Shown one piece after another: positions 23,251 to 36,240 of a DNA stretch of 64,000 nt. Position 1 is the first letter of the stretch, and each line of letters opens with the position of its first letter. The notes under the pieces are model-generated. The model ran no database searches and was not told the DNA's origin. It saw nothing but the letters and a program-made list of their open reading frames with translations. Origin of the DNA: Cordia subcordata (taxonomy: Eukaryota; Streptophyta; Magnoliopsida; Boraginales; Cordiaceae); assembly GCA_028554755.1 (NCBI GenBank), contig JAPTOF010000010.1:5864001-5928000 (forward strand). The letters run 5' to 3'. Position numbers and translations under genes: made by a program.

Positions 23251-25329
23251 AAGATCATTTATCCATATCAAGAGATTGAAATCAAATTAATAGTGTTTTT
23301 GGAATCATCTTATCTTAAGATAATTATCTTATAAAAATGAAATGATATTATAAGATTTAAGATACTTTTTCACATGCATTTAAAAACTCAAAATAAATCA
23401 TATTTTTTATTTTATAAGATTTAAATAATTCATTTTTATCTTACGCTTTACAATTGTAGAAATAAAACATCTTATTAAAAATATATACTATAACACTCAA
23501 GATAAATCATATTTGTTTTATATAAAAAATATATACTAAAAAAAACATAAATTATTAACTATATTTGATCTTACCTCTTACTATTGAGACATGTCGAAAG
23601 ACACCGAAAGAAATGAACTTGCTAGTAGTTAAACCGAGGTATGGCAGGTGGAGAAAGCATTACAATAACATGCATGACTGCCACGTGAATCTAGTCAGTC
23701 CCTGTCACCCACAAGCACAAATAAAAAATTAAAAAACAAAAAAAACAAAACCTCATTAAATTTCCAAACGACAATTGAATGAATAGACAGTGTTTCATTC
23801 ACATTGGCTTCTGGACCAAATGTTTTCCATCCACAATTTTCGTTTTTTCCTTTTAAAGTGAAAACACACGCATTTTCTATGTTTATTATCCATTTCCAGC
23901 TTCCCAAACTTGTTTAGTTCAATATGGATGAAAACAACAACGTTTACACCTCTCGAAGTCAAACAAATAGGAACCAAAAAAATACCTTTAGAGTCTATCA
24001 GCGTACATATATAGAAAAACTAAGAAATGTACAAATTAGAAGATGAATTTTGAACTAATACTATTGTTTTCAAAAAATTCACGTGTACTAAAGGACCCGA
24101 CAAATGTAATTAAAAGATTATTGGGATAGATACTAGAAGAGTTTTTTCTTCCAAAATAATCAATAACTAATTCTCCGCACTCGTCTCCCGATAAGGTAAA
24201 AAGAATATTTGGAGGTTTCCAACTTCATGTATTGTTTTACTTTTCTTTTCGACTTATGCTTATGGCCATGATTACTTCTTGCATTTTTCGTCTTTTTTTT
24301 TCCACTTTCTTTTCGTCAAGGTGTTAATTATTTTGAATTAGTAGATTATGTCGAAAAAGGTTATTTTTAACTTAATGATTGAGTTTTAAATATGAAATAT
24401 GAGAGAATACGTATTGTAACTAGTGTTGGTATTGAATGAATATGCGCTGATCAGTGATTATGCTCCTGATGAAGATGTCAAATTCCTCAATTTTGGTGTT
24501 CGTGACACATTGGTGCGAGAAATAAATTGAGAGCAAGTTTAGTATTATTAGTTAAACTATAACTTAGGTTAATCGATCACTTGATGTTTAAAAAGAAAGT
24601 TATTAACACTGGTCTTATCTGAGAGCTCGAAATATTGAATTTATGTCATGACAAATTGGAAATATATTATAATATTATCACTATATTGAGATAAATCTCT
24701 AAAATCCATCCATCCTGAGTCGTTCAAGAAGAGGAGTGCTGAATTATTTTTCTTTCTAAATGGGGCTCCGCTAGGGCATTTAAACAAATCTATAGGAGTA
24801 GATTCCTCTGATATCAACAATCATATGAGATTTTTTTGGGGGGGGGGGGGGGGTTGCGCTCTTCAATTCGGAGACTTTTAAGAGAAAAGTTAATTCATAG
24901 TCTATGATTTAATCTGAATATTTATTAATTTCTCTTATATGTGTGCAACACGCAACGAGTGGGAAAAAGAAAAACAAAAAGCCGCACACAAAGTATAGGC
25001 AACCCACATGAGTTCCCATGCCGTTTGATCTAACCATGCAGAAAATCTCTATCTATTTGGCCCATCTGAAAATGCTTCACCACCACAAACAAGAATCTAA
25101 CATTTCAAATATAAACAAAGTACGTTTCAAACCTTAAATCAACATCAAACACACATCTCAATTTCACCAACTTGTCTCTCTACAAAGATCGATTTGAACA
25201 TTTTCTTTTTCACTTTTTTTTGTAGAAGACATTGGATGTTTACAGTTGTAGGCAATATCCTCCTTTTCTTTTTCTTTTTTTTTTAAATAAAAAAATATAT
25301 ATATATAGTGGTACTCTATTTACTCTTAC

Positions 25330-25412
25330 TGACAAATCGAACTCGATTTGACCAAAAAAATTCGAACTCGAGACGTATAATCAAATAAAGGCTGCTATCA
25401 CTAAACTGTACT
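25330..25412 (-). mobile_element. SINE-like tRNA-derived head
   Basis: On the minus strand ACAGTTTAGTGATAGCAG is followed by CGAGTTCGAATT, an A-box/B-box pair about 35 bases apart. It is a single decayed copy with uncertain ends. Confidence 0.35.
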
Positions 25413-25689
25413 ATTTTGTCTGTAAGCAATGTCCTTTTCCATTGGAAACTTCTAAATTTTGACTCGACCAATGCAACCTTTTGCTTAAGACTTCACTATT
25501 ACCAAGAGAAGGAACCACATGGTGTGGTCACCCTCGTAGTGTTTCTCCACAAGAAAAGCCCATTCCTTTTTGTTGTGAGACATCTTATAATTCAACTTAT
25601 TAGGTGTTCACTTCACTTTAGTGATGGTCAGTCTTCGTTTCCTAGTTTATGCAGAGTTGCAGGCTCAGCCAACAAGTTTTTGATCAATC

Positions 25690-26310
25690 GATCTAAAGTG
25701 TAATTAGGTTATTCGGTTTTTTCTTCTTTTTTTTTTTTGTTATTAAGCATTTTTAACGAGTTACTTTTTGTAAAAAGGTCGATTAAGGATTTAAATTCTT
25801 GATTGACACTATAAGATTGATTTACTAATGATAAATTCTTGATTGAAGTTATAAGATTGATTTACTAATGATAAACTCAAAACATTAGTTTACTGTTTAT
25901 AAATTTCTCTCATAAAGTAGGTTATCAAGTTTTTCGTCTTTTTCTGTTATTAAGCATTTCTAACAAGTTACTTTTCGCAAAAAGGTCCATTAAGGACTTA
26001 CATTCTTATATACGTTAATAGAAGTGGTTGATTGATGGTAAACTCGGAACATTAGTTTACAGTTTATAAATTTCTCTCATATAATAGGCTATGAGGTTTT
26101 TCTTCTTTGTTTGTTATAAATTAAGCATTTCTAACTGAGTTACTTTTTATTTCTTCCTTTTGTTATATAATAAGCATTTCTAACATGTTACTTTTAGGCT
26201 CAATTAAGAATTTTAAGTCCTCGTATAATAACACTATAAGAGTGATTCATTGATAGTAAACTATCTAGAACATTAGTTTACTATTTTTAAATTTCTCTAA
26301 TCATTGCATA
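25690..26310. repeat. Degenerate tandem array, about three units of 170-190 bp
   Basis: Each unit runs through TGTTATTAAGCATTTCTAAC, GAGTTACTTTT, AAAAAGGTC(G/C)ATTAAGGA, a stretch ending AACATTAGTTTAC, then TTTATAAATTTCTCTC. Units begin near 25735, 25950 and 26115; the third carries an inserted partial duplication. No coding potential. Confidence 0.7.
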
Positions 26311-26482
26311 TCGGAGAGAGTAAGTTCAATTCGGGGAACTTTGACATGTTGCAAACAGCAGCCTAAGCTCATTGGAACAGCGTGAATAAGGATCGATTTT
26401 AATCTATACATTGTGGATTAAAAAAATTGCTAGGGTGAAAACACACGTACAAACAGATCAAAGTAGCAGAAAGGCAATAATC

Positions 26483-26710
26483 TTTTACGTAATTTGATCC
26501 TTTATTTACACTCACAATTCCAACTTTGGCATAAAATATTATTCCGATCCTACCTCTACAATAATATAACATTCTATGATAATGATTAAATAAATTTTTT
26601 ATGTAATTTGATCCTTTATTTTCGTCCACAATTCCAACTTTGAAATAATATATTATTTTGATCCCGCCTCTACAATAATATCATATTTCGTGATAACGGT
26701 TAAAACTAAC
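26483..26710. repeat. 114-bp tandem duplication
   Basis: The segment around ACGTAATTTGATCCTTTATT (26487) recurs as ATGTAATTTGATCCTTTATT at 26601. Both are followed by CACAATTCCAACTTTG and by CCTCTACAATAATAT. The copies have diverged at roughly one base in six or seven. Confidence 0.75.
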
Positions 26711-27083
26711 TTGATATAGCAAAAACTCGAAGAAAAAAAGCAGCAATAACAGTTAAAAGGTAAATGTAACAGATGAGACTAGTCAAGACCATTCTTCAAT
26801 TGGTGAAAAAGAAAAAAAAGGAAAAGCTTATGCAGTAGATAAAACTAAGAACAAAATAAGGATCCGGACCAATTAAAATTTCTTGTAGAAATATATTTTA
26901 GGAGGAACATGATCGTTTATACAAATTTGAGGGTTTACACTTCTGAATCTGCAACAGCATCAGAATGCAAACAGAAAGGAACAAAAGACTGATTATACAA
27001 CTGACCTTCAAGAGGTCAGAAATTTTTTATATCTGTCCCTTCACATAAACTGTTCTGGTATTCATTCTCTTGCATCAATTGAA

Positions 27084-30000
27084 TTACTTTGCAGAGATCA
27101 TCTGATCAATTTCGCCGTTCTTGTTGTACATAGAGACGATCTTCTTTGCATATGATGGCATGTGCCTGTCAGCTCTGTGTTCATCCAAAAAAAAATTATG
27201 AAAAAAGAAAAGAAAAGCAAATTGTCCGGCCTTATTCAGGTAAAAGAATTCTTGATGCATACCTTTGTTTTCCCCATTCGCGATTTACATGTAGATAATT
27301 TCTGATGGTATGATAATCTAGCGAATAACGGGCAAATTCTAGACCCTTTGGACCAATCTGAAGCAAAAGAACTGCATTTAAATGAATATCCATCCAGAGT
27401 TGCATTTTATGAACTATACAAGAAACAAAATCCTTACCAAGTTCAAGAAGAAGGCAACTATGTTGCCAACAAACTTAGGAGCAGGTTGTGAAGGGCCTCT
27501 GCCTGGGAAAGTGAGGAGAAATGGGATCAAATTAGTTAAGATTGGGTGAGTGCAGGTAAATCACAAAGTAACTGAGTACAAATTTCATCGCATTGATGTG
27601 GAAGGAAAACTGCATCTAAACTCCAAAAGAAAGCGCAAAATACAGATAATTTTTGAGAATTCAGGGAATTCGGAAGGATGGTAATCACTCATGACTGATT
27701 GAGATTACAAATGCCGGAACTCACGACTTTTAGTTCATTATGAGTTCAATGGTTGGATAAGGACATTAAGGAGAGACTGTGATCTGCTGATGTTCTTTAT
27801 CTTGATGCTGAAAACCCATTAGTTGTCCTGTTGAAAATGACATTTTGCATTATACCTTCTGTGCATATGGAAATAACTAGGATTATCGTCCTTGGTTATG
27901 TGATGTATGATGTCTAGTTGGCACTTAACCTTAGTGAGGAATGCAGACAGGTCCTAGGGGCAAACCTTAGTGGTCAAGGGGATCCTAAAGCTGAAAATTT
28001 GTGCAAACATGTGCTTGATTCATCGCTCAGCAACATTTCCTATGGTTGATCTACTCAGCAGAGCATGATTGTATGATCCAGCAACAATTGATCAAACAAA
28101 ATTGTACAGCCAGAAAACATACAAATTGGATAACTCTCTGGCCAACAAGGAAAACTTCATATCTGAGCTCTGAAGAAGAACCCTTCTAATTGCACATACA
28201 AAGGGAAGAAGGAAACTAGAAGGAACTAAATGAGGCTGAAAATAAGTGTATAATTCATAACATTTAAGTTCTATAAATAGCATATTTACCTGGCTTAATA
28301 TTACAAACAAGTTCAAGATAATCAATATCCCAGAACCAGTGAAACTTGGATTTAATTAGTTAGGCTATATGTTATTATCATCATACAGTTGCACAACTCA
28401 TTAATGGACACCAAGAATTAAGAGAGTCGGTCTAATCAGTTTAGATTATGCATACCTAATTTAGCCTTGTCATCTGCCTTCACAGTCTCAATGACAAATG
28501 GACGCCGGTTACCCTGGAAAAGGATATAAATCTAAGGGAAGTCTCACTACTAAAATGGTTCTTAAAAATATATATATAAAAGACATAGCATAAAAGTAGC
28601 ACTTGACTAATTGTTGGAGTGATATCCAAAAGGTCTTTCACCAGGCTCAGCATTTCTCTGCCACGCTCATTTCTGCCAATGGAATTGGTTTAACAATATA
28701 ACTTATTTCATCTTCAAATGGAGGCATCAAAAAAAGAGATTTATAATCTATGACAAACTACATCTGAAGTGGATCATCAAAGAAAAGACATGACGAATTG
28801 AACTGTATAATTTACCTAACAGTGACATATTGTGGATGCCGAGTCATGCTTACCCCAGCATACTTTGGCACACCCATGTATCCTACCACCAAATCCTTCA
28901 ATCACAGATGGGTAAGAAGACTTGCACTCTTGAAGTATTTCAAAGTTTGAGCAAAAACAAAAATAGCTAAAGGTTTCCATCATGCATTTGTGACAAGAGT
29001 AGAGAAGACAGGAAAAGGTTGATTGCCACTGTAGCACATATGACTATACCATTTAATCCAAATGCTATTACAAGGCCTAGTTGAATTTGTAAAGAAACCA
29101 TTTTTTTACTTATTGTTTTATAGATCATTAGATACATAAACATACTACATAGGATTCTGACAGAGTAGAGAAAACGCACCGCCAATGCATTTGTGTAGTC
29201 AAAACAGCTGCAATGTCCAACAGAAGTTGACAGATTAGGAAGAGTTTAAACAAGAATGAGAAGAAAAAAAAATGTTAATCCTCTGTAAAGTGAATAAGAC
29301 TATTTGATGGATCATATGTAAGTTAAAAATAAAAATAAATAAAAATAGAAACAACAACAACAACAAGAACAACAATAATAACAAGAACAACAAGAAAAAC
29401 AACAATAAGAAACAATAATAATTCTAATAACAATAATAGTACTAGTAACAATAATAACAATAATAGTAGTAGTAACAATAATAATAGTATAATGGGATAA
29501 TAATAACAAAAATAATTGTTTAAACTTCTGCATTAACAATAAGCTTATTAGTACTCATTATGAGAAAGATTGTTAGAATATTCAATTTCCCACATGAAAA
29601 ACCCATAAATCATAAAACCACTTTATAAAATCTTGAGCTACCCTGCTTGCCACCAATTGGTTTTAGAACTTTCATGATTCTTATAAAGGTATCAGAATTG
29701 GACCTTGGTCCATCCACATCATTCAAGTGTGACCCATATCTCCTCGTGGGTCACACGTCATAGGGTGTTGGAATATACATTCGTCCACATAGAAAAACGA
29801 TCAGCACAACCAACTCAAAAGGTTAATTCATTCTCTACACTTACGGCTACCAAATCATCTTTAACCCAAATCGACAACACTCCAACTAGAACTCAGTTAA
29901 GTAAATTATTCAGTTTTGTCTTGGTACATAATCTGTAAATAAACATGTGATAGTCAATTTATGCAATTCTGAGATTGACTTTTAGATCATTTCACCAAGC

Positions 30001-33000
30001 TAGTTGTATGCAATGGTAAGGAGGAATTGCTTGGAAAATTTCAGGTACAGAGAAAGTAAAAGAATTGGAAATGAGATCACCTGTAGCAAGATGGTGCAAT
30101 CACATCAACCAACTCCTTAGCTGGTAAAGAGAAATATGGAACCTGTTTTAGTAAAGCATATGATTGGATGAAACAGAAGACTAGCAAGACTGAAGCCAAA
30201 AAGAAAGAAAGGACTCTTGTTACCTCTTCAATATGGCCATCCAAATGCTTCAAATGGACCTATTGAGGTATCACACAAAGAGTTTATAGAACTATTACTA
30301 ACAGAATATAGGAACCAGATAGTCAAAACATTGCACCTAAAAGAGACTGAATTTGACAGTCAGAATTCACCAGAACATGTACTGCTACAGGCAATTATAT
30401 GGTTCATGTTTTGCACCATCATATTTTGCCAAATCTTAATCCTTAAGTGAGTTATTCAAAGGCACTTGCCATATTTTTGTTGAAAGGCAATGTTAGCAGC
30501 TAATTTGCTACTCATGTCCTCTTCAGATGGCACTTGCTAAGATATCTTATGATATACATAATCCTCATACAACTACCAAGGGCACAATATCCAGAAATAT
30601 ATAAGTAATTAGATATGCAATAATAGTAAGATACACTCAGCAGACATAGTCTACCGGATGTACCTCTCACGCTGTATGGGATTCATATCAGAGTAAGAAG
30701 GAAAACTCAAGCTCTTTCTTTCAAGTAATACAATTTAACAATAGTTAGTGAAATTGAAAAGAGATATGCATAATTTATAAATTCAAGTCCCCTATTTAAT
30801 CAAAACAAACAGAAGGAAATAAATTTACACTTGTATGATTATGAAATACAACTATGCATGATTATGAAATACAACTATGCTCAAGTAAAGAACAGGATGG
30901 AAACAAACCTTGTAATCTTGCATGAACTCATAATGCAGAACACTTTCAGGCTCACTGCTAGCCGCTTTAAGAAATTTGTCTAATCCTTCTCGTGTTCCAT
31001 TATCCACTGTCAAGAATGACATCTCAGAGTTATGCTAATTAATCTTCATCATGTTAGCGGTATACATTGTCAAGAGGTACTCATCAATTACTATTTACTT
31101 AGAATGCCCCTGTTTGACTACACGGTGAACATCAAATAAAGCCAGTACTTCATTGACATCCTATTTTATGCATTCCAGCACATTCTTATGGTTGAGAGGA
31201 AGTATGTTCAGACAGAAAGCCATGAATTTGCAAGGGCATGAGGTCAACATGTTCATAAGTTCAGAACTTTATCATACTATACAACAAAACATCAACTTCA
31301 AAGCTCTTTGATCTGTCAAATTGTGTAGCATGCTACACTCAGTAAGATCTTATATTCATCAAGGTATCTAAATCTGTCATTAGGACACAACAAAAGAGTA
31401 TTAGTGGATGTGAAGAATGTACCACAATTAGTGCCTAAAACATAAAGCTTTTCCAAATTCAAGTGGTGCTCCACTGATCGTAATGCTGCAGTTCAAGAAA
31501 ATCTGCATTACCAAAGTACAAGTCATGAAAGCAAAAAACAAAATTAAAGTTGCCAATTGCAGATGTAGATGATACCTTGAACTTGGCATCCAACACCACA
31601 GAAGAGGAGACGCTTCACACCAGCTGCCTGTTGTGTGGAAAGAATGGGTTAACTGAGAACTTAGACAGGAATCTAAATCATGTATATTACAAACATGCAT
31701 ATCCAACTTATTCACTAGTATGTTGTGCCCAAATGCTTATTTTCCCAATTTCTTCTGTCCTCTATTATTGTTAAGCATAATAAATGAATATAACAAGTTC
31801 CTCTCTATAAACCTAATCTTTTACATGAGTGATTAATTATCATAGTACCAAAGCCCAAGTCATGGGTTCAAAAGTCTCCGCCAACCATTTAGAAAACATT
31901 AGAATTATTTACATGCAAAACTCAAAACAGATCATGCTTGCACGTGAGAGGGCTTGTTAAGCATCATAAATAAATGCAAGAAATCCAGTGGTAACTTATC
32001 AATTACATTTGTCCTTCTAACATTCTCCAGGAGTATGAGGAAGTCATCTATCAAATATCCCTCAATGAGATCCCCACCAGAGTTACATTTCCAAAAGAAT
32101 CAACTCAAAACAAGAGCACAACATATCAGGGAACCACAATAGACTAACTTCATCCCTAAAAAGGAGAATTAACATCTGACCCAAATGGATTACCATGTCA
32201 CCTTAAAGGAGAACAAGGAACAAATCCTAAGGAGAAATGATTTGGGCATTATGTCACTACTTTTGTCCATCCTTTCCTTGCTTCTCATCTGAATGGATCA
32301 CCTTAAAGTTTGATCATCCTAACTTGTTCAAGTATCAGGCCTTGAATTCCAGATGGTATACCTCCCTTTTTCAGTTGCAACCCACTGAATTTATCAAACA
32401 TCTGGACCACTATGGCATTTTGGCTACATAAAGTCATCAATAGCTCAAAGAGAGAGATTATCTTCTAAAACACAATGGGTAGTATTCACTGTTTTGATTC
32501 CAAAGGCACTCAGCATATGCCAAAATGAAATCAGATTGAGAAAGAGAGAGGGCAAAAAGTGTGAAATTGCAGATTTTGCAGCCAACAAAGAACTGCTAGC
32601 TCAGAGGATCCATTTTTTCAGCCCAGGAAAATACCAAAAGTCTAATTTAATGATGCTCTAGCTCAATTGAGGCGAAAAGGGCATGAAAATCAAAATGCAA
32701 GTACTATAGATTTCAGAAACAAGTTTATGTTGAAAAGTAATAGAGTGAACCTCAACTAAGGCCAGAGTATTAAGATTAGGGGATAGCGTTGGCTTAACAC
32801 CTTTAGCTGCTACAACTTCCTCTGGTGTCCTGTTGGGAACAAAAACATAAGATCACAATCAGGAAATGACCAAAAAAAATACATACAGAGAATGAGCATG
32901 TCTACTAATTCAACGTGGTAACTAATTTAAGGATAACCGGCAAAACAGAATCTAGTAACGAACCTCGCCAAAACTGGCCTCGGAACAAATCTATCTTCTG

Positions 33001-35948
33001 GATCGCTGGGACAATTCATGGGAAGAAAGGAAAAACAAATGTCAGAAACTTCACAGAGATAAAAGAAACGATCTCTAATGTGACAGAAGTGACAGGACCT
33101 CTGCACACAAACAACGGCTTCTACTAAGCCAGCTTTCAGCATTTCCACTGCAATTGTTGTCACTATCCCCGTCCATTGAGCTCCTACACTTGCAAATAAT
33201 TGCAGAATACATTAATTAATAATAACGGGTTGAAACACTGTAAAAATGGAGCTCAAAATCAATACAAGAGTTTGCTGCTCATAACTGAACTTAGTGATAA
33301 AAGAATGATGTGCTCAGGATCAAAATATGATCAACATAGTTAGCTGAACAAAGTAAAATAACATAGAATTAGTTTCTCGATTAACTCCACTATATCTAGT
33401 TTCTGCACTTCCCATTTCACTTGGGAAGGGGAAGGCAATAAAACTCCGAATAATAATAACAAAAATCAATCCACAATACCATTCAGAAAGGAGAAAGAAT
33501 ATATCACCCCTAGAGATATGACAGCTTAGTAAATGTTTTTTGGAGCTCACAGCCCAGATTCACCATAGAAAAGGAAAAATATTATTATATCCATGTATAC
33601 AAAGTAATAGAGTAATCTCACAAGAGATGAAGCCATTCTAATAAACATCAGTAATAACCATGAGTATCATTTTGATAGATACTATAAGTTTGAGAAGGAT
33701 ATCAGACACATCCAACTGTCATTCATTTTTACACATCGCAAGAATCAAATCATAATTAGTAACCAGAACCTGAAAAGTTAAATAGTTACGGCAACTAAGT
33801 AACATTTGTTGAAACATTTCCAATATCTCCTAACTTATGCTTGCCTCTAGGGCATTGCAAGATAACCACAGGTAGAGTGAAGTACTTTTCAGAATTCAGA
33901 TGAATATGACATCTTCTGCGACATCAATAGTTTACACGATGGAAAATGAAGACTAGATATTATACAAGTTTAGTACAGAAAGAGAGCCAAGAGAAAATCT
34001 ATTGCAGAGAGACATGGAATAATCAAATACAATGAGGAATTTACCTTCCACGGGCTTTGTCTTTCGAGCATACAGAACTTTCTCATACACACCCAAGTAA
34101 GTCTCGTCAAGTGAATCGTCTTTCCTCCCTCGGCCATGGACCACAGGTTCCAAGGCCTATGAAGAAAATGAGAAAACATACCAGGCACACTCTCAATTAG
34201 GAAAAGAACAAGTACTAATGATAGTCCACCTAATCCAGCAACTAGGTAGGTCTCTTTTGTATACTTGAGGGAGGATTTAGAATGCCACATCATATGCAAT
34301 GCACGACACATTGTTAAATACAGGAAAGGAAAGGAGGCAAGGAAGAAATCCAGGACTTCAGGTAGTATCAATATGTATCGCAAATTGAAGGTCATAGTTT
34401 GACTATCAAAGGTAAAACATACAATTAATTTTGTAACTTCCTAGCCAGACAAGAAGTTAGACCAAAATAGTGTTAAGTATAGTGATCCAGGGAAAAAATC
34501 CATGTACTCTCATACGTCAACCTATGAAATTCACTTTGTAACAGAAGCACTTATTATATAACTAATAAATAGACTACATTTTTCACTCATATGGTTCAGT
34601 TAATCCAAAGCTAATTCACATCAAGAACAAGTGGGGAAAAAGTTGAAGAAACTCACTTCAATTCTAGACATGCCATCTCCCAGGAAAGCACAAGCATTCT
34701 TGACATGAGCAATATAGTAGGTATCACACAATCCACATTTACTGCCAATAACCAACAACATCATGATCAGTCACTTCTTAACTAAATCTATAGCTACTCA
34801 GACCCTAAAAAAATTTGAATTTCACTCAACGGTAAATCAACTACACCAACTAGCAGTCTAGCACAAGGGTCATCAGGAAAATGACTAACTATATATATGG
34901 GTATCTCCCAAGATTAGTAAGCATGTTTAGTCGAATTTTCAAAATCAGTCACTAGTAAAGAAAATGTTACAAAATTGTGTTATCAGTTGCCCCCAATGTT
35001 TACCATAAGTATCAAAGCAGTCCCTAACATTGACGGAAAATGGCCATGCCATCACATAGGTGGCAACTTCATTGGAACTAACTAACTAGAACGCTCAAGT
35101 AAACAACATTGACCAACTAAAATTTCTACAACATGAATGTATGTATAAAACTAAATATGTAATTTTCCATCCAATTTTGGTAGAAAGATCATGGGAAAGG
35201 ACCTAGTTGACTAGATGACACTTCGAAATATTAAGAACCCATTATGTGACTATTGTTGTAACATCCCAGGCCTAACTATAACTACTGGCCTGCGAACATA
35301 TTAAACTAAACATAAATTTGGAAAATGTTAATTTCCTCCCTCAAAAACACAACATTCGAAAACAGAAACAGAATCACAGTCCAAGACCATTCTTGTCCCT
35401 TTAAACAAAAACAAAACAAACCAAACAAAACCACAATCTAGGACCCACCAAACGGTGTGGAACCCGCCTAGTAGCCTATTACAGTACTATCATTACGTCT
35501 CAAGTCCAATTACTAGCCTGCAATACACTGTGCTTATTCAAAATGCTTAAATTCGCAGCACTACAGAAGAAGTGATCCAAAGCCGTTACACAAATTTTAC
35601 ACAGAATGACTACAATTATAATGTTGAGAACTAATGCCATGTGAGCATATACATCATTCGAGTAAACAATGAGACATACTACTGAACCTTTGCCCATTTA
35701 TAAATATACACACACGAGTATATGTGGAGCACACCTGCAATGGTCCTTGGCTGGGTAGGTCCCACCAGGTGGGATTGGTCTCGACTTTTTCCTCCAGTCT
35801 TCTCTTAACTTCACAGCGTTTGCTTTTGGGTTTTCACCTGCAAGTTCATCAAAGCAACACCAACAAGATTCTTTCAAGCTTATCATATATATACGCATAT
35901 ACACATATATCTAATATATAATATATATATATATATATGTGTGTGTGT

Positions 35949-35983
<35 letters not shown>

Positions 35984-36038
35984 CTTGAGATTGAGAAACA
36001 ATGGAGAAAGAGAAGAGATTTGCAGCGAGAAGAGCCAT
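27084..36038 (-). CDS. HCAR: 7-hydroxymethyl chlorophyll a reductase, plastid (FrhB/FdhB family)
   Basis: Nineteen exons in transcript order: 36038-35984, 35837-35735, 34741-34657, 34156-34045, 33183-33099, 33005-32964, 32829-32751, 31627-31576, 31485-31423, 31006-30909, 30259-30224, 30142-30081, 29207-29180, 28895-28816, 28672-28603, 28513-28456, 27502-27438, 27357-27263, 27174-27084. They sum to 1359 bases, 452 residues, near Arabidopsis HCAR. HCAR reduces 7-hydroxymethyl chlorophyll a to chlorophyll a with ferredoxin, closing the chlorophyll cycle needed for chlorophyll b breakdown. Key matches: PPGGTYPAKDHC then cluster motif CSKCGLC (52-58), CGVGC (197-201), NCVDN (224-228) and CYSC (289-292); the family carries FAD and two 4Fe-4S clusters. 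Only about 18 residues precede the conserved part, so the transit peptide is short or poorly conserved. All splice phases fit. Exon 13 is only 28 bases. Confidence 0.97.
29339..29520. repeat. Low-complexity AAC/AAT/AAG triplet tract in an HCAR intron
   Basis: A run dominated by AAC, AAT and AAG triplets with scattered changes. It lies in the intron between HCAR exons 12 and 13. The minus-strand open frame across it is repeat-driven and not a gene. Confidence 0.85.
35919..35980. repeat. Compound microsatellite (TA)n(GT)n(AG)15 in HCAR intron 1
   Basis: TA repeats run into GT repeats and then 15 AG units ending at 35980, beside the HCAR exon 1 donor at 35982-35983. In the transcript the donor is followed at once by a long CU run. 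Confidence 0.95.
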
Positions 36039-36039
36039 G

Positions 36040-36041
<2 letters not shown>

Positions 36042-36076
<35 letters not shown>
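36042..36076. repeat. (GA)17 tract in the HCAR 5' UTR
   Basis: About 35 bases of GA repeats lie on the plus strand, ending four bases before the HCAR start codon. In the transcript this is a CU-rich leader, similar to the pyrimidine patches seen at many plant start regions. Confidence 0.9.
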
Positions 36077-36080
<4 letters not shown>

Positions 36081-36137
36081 CTGAGAGAGATCGTGTGGCC
36101 GCTAAAATGTGTATGAATGGCAACTGAAAAATCCAAC

Positions 36138-36240
36138 AGCCATATCTTTCACGGCGTCGTTTTTAGTAGAATTTCAATTTCTTATTTTTAATTGTTTTTA
36201 TTCAGTTTACTTATTAAGGTCTTTTAAAATAAAACTAAAC
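36138..36240. repeat. HCAR upstream segment that has a second copy at 42423
   Basis: AGCCATATCTTTCACGGCGT followed by CGTTTTTAGTAGAAT and a T-rich stretch matches 42423-42530 (AGCCATATCTTTAACGACGT, then CGTTATTAACAGAAT). This copy begins about 100 bases upstream of the HCAR start codon, in the likely promoter. Confidence 0.65.

Larger units (their letters stand above)
19787..27083. other. Intergenic region between YUCCA and HCAR, repeat-rich
   Basis: The first 100-300 bases should hold the YUCCA 3' UTR, and the last part before 27084 the HCAR 3' UTR. Between them no gene is evident; the longest open frames (95-98 codons) fall in repeats or resemble nothing. It includes the repeats listed separately and a run of 16 G at 24838-24853. 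25000-25200 is somewhat less AT-rich but has no recognisable content. Confidence 0.6.

Noticed and set aside
25416..25703. 95-codon plus-strand frame between YUCCA and HCAR
   Set aside because: No recognisable motif, no splice or promoter context, and it ends at a tandem array; probably chance.
33970..34395. 141-codon minus-strand frame
   Set aside because: It overlaps HCAR exon 4 in another frame; the true frame gives conserved HCAR sequence.
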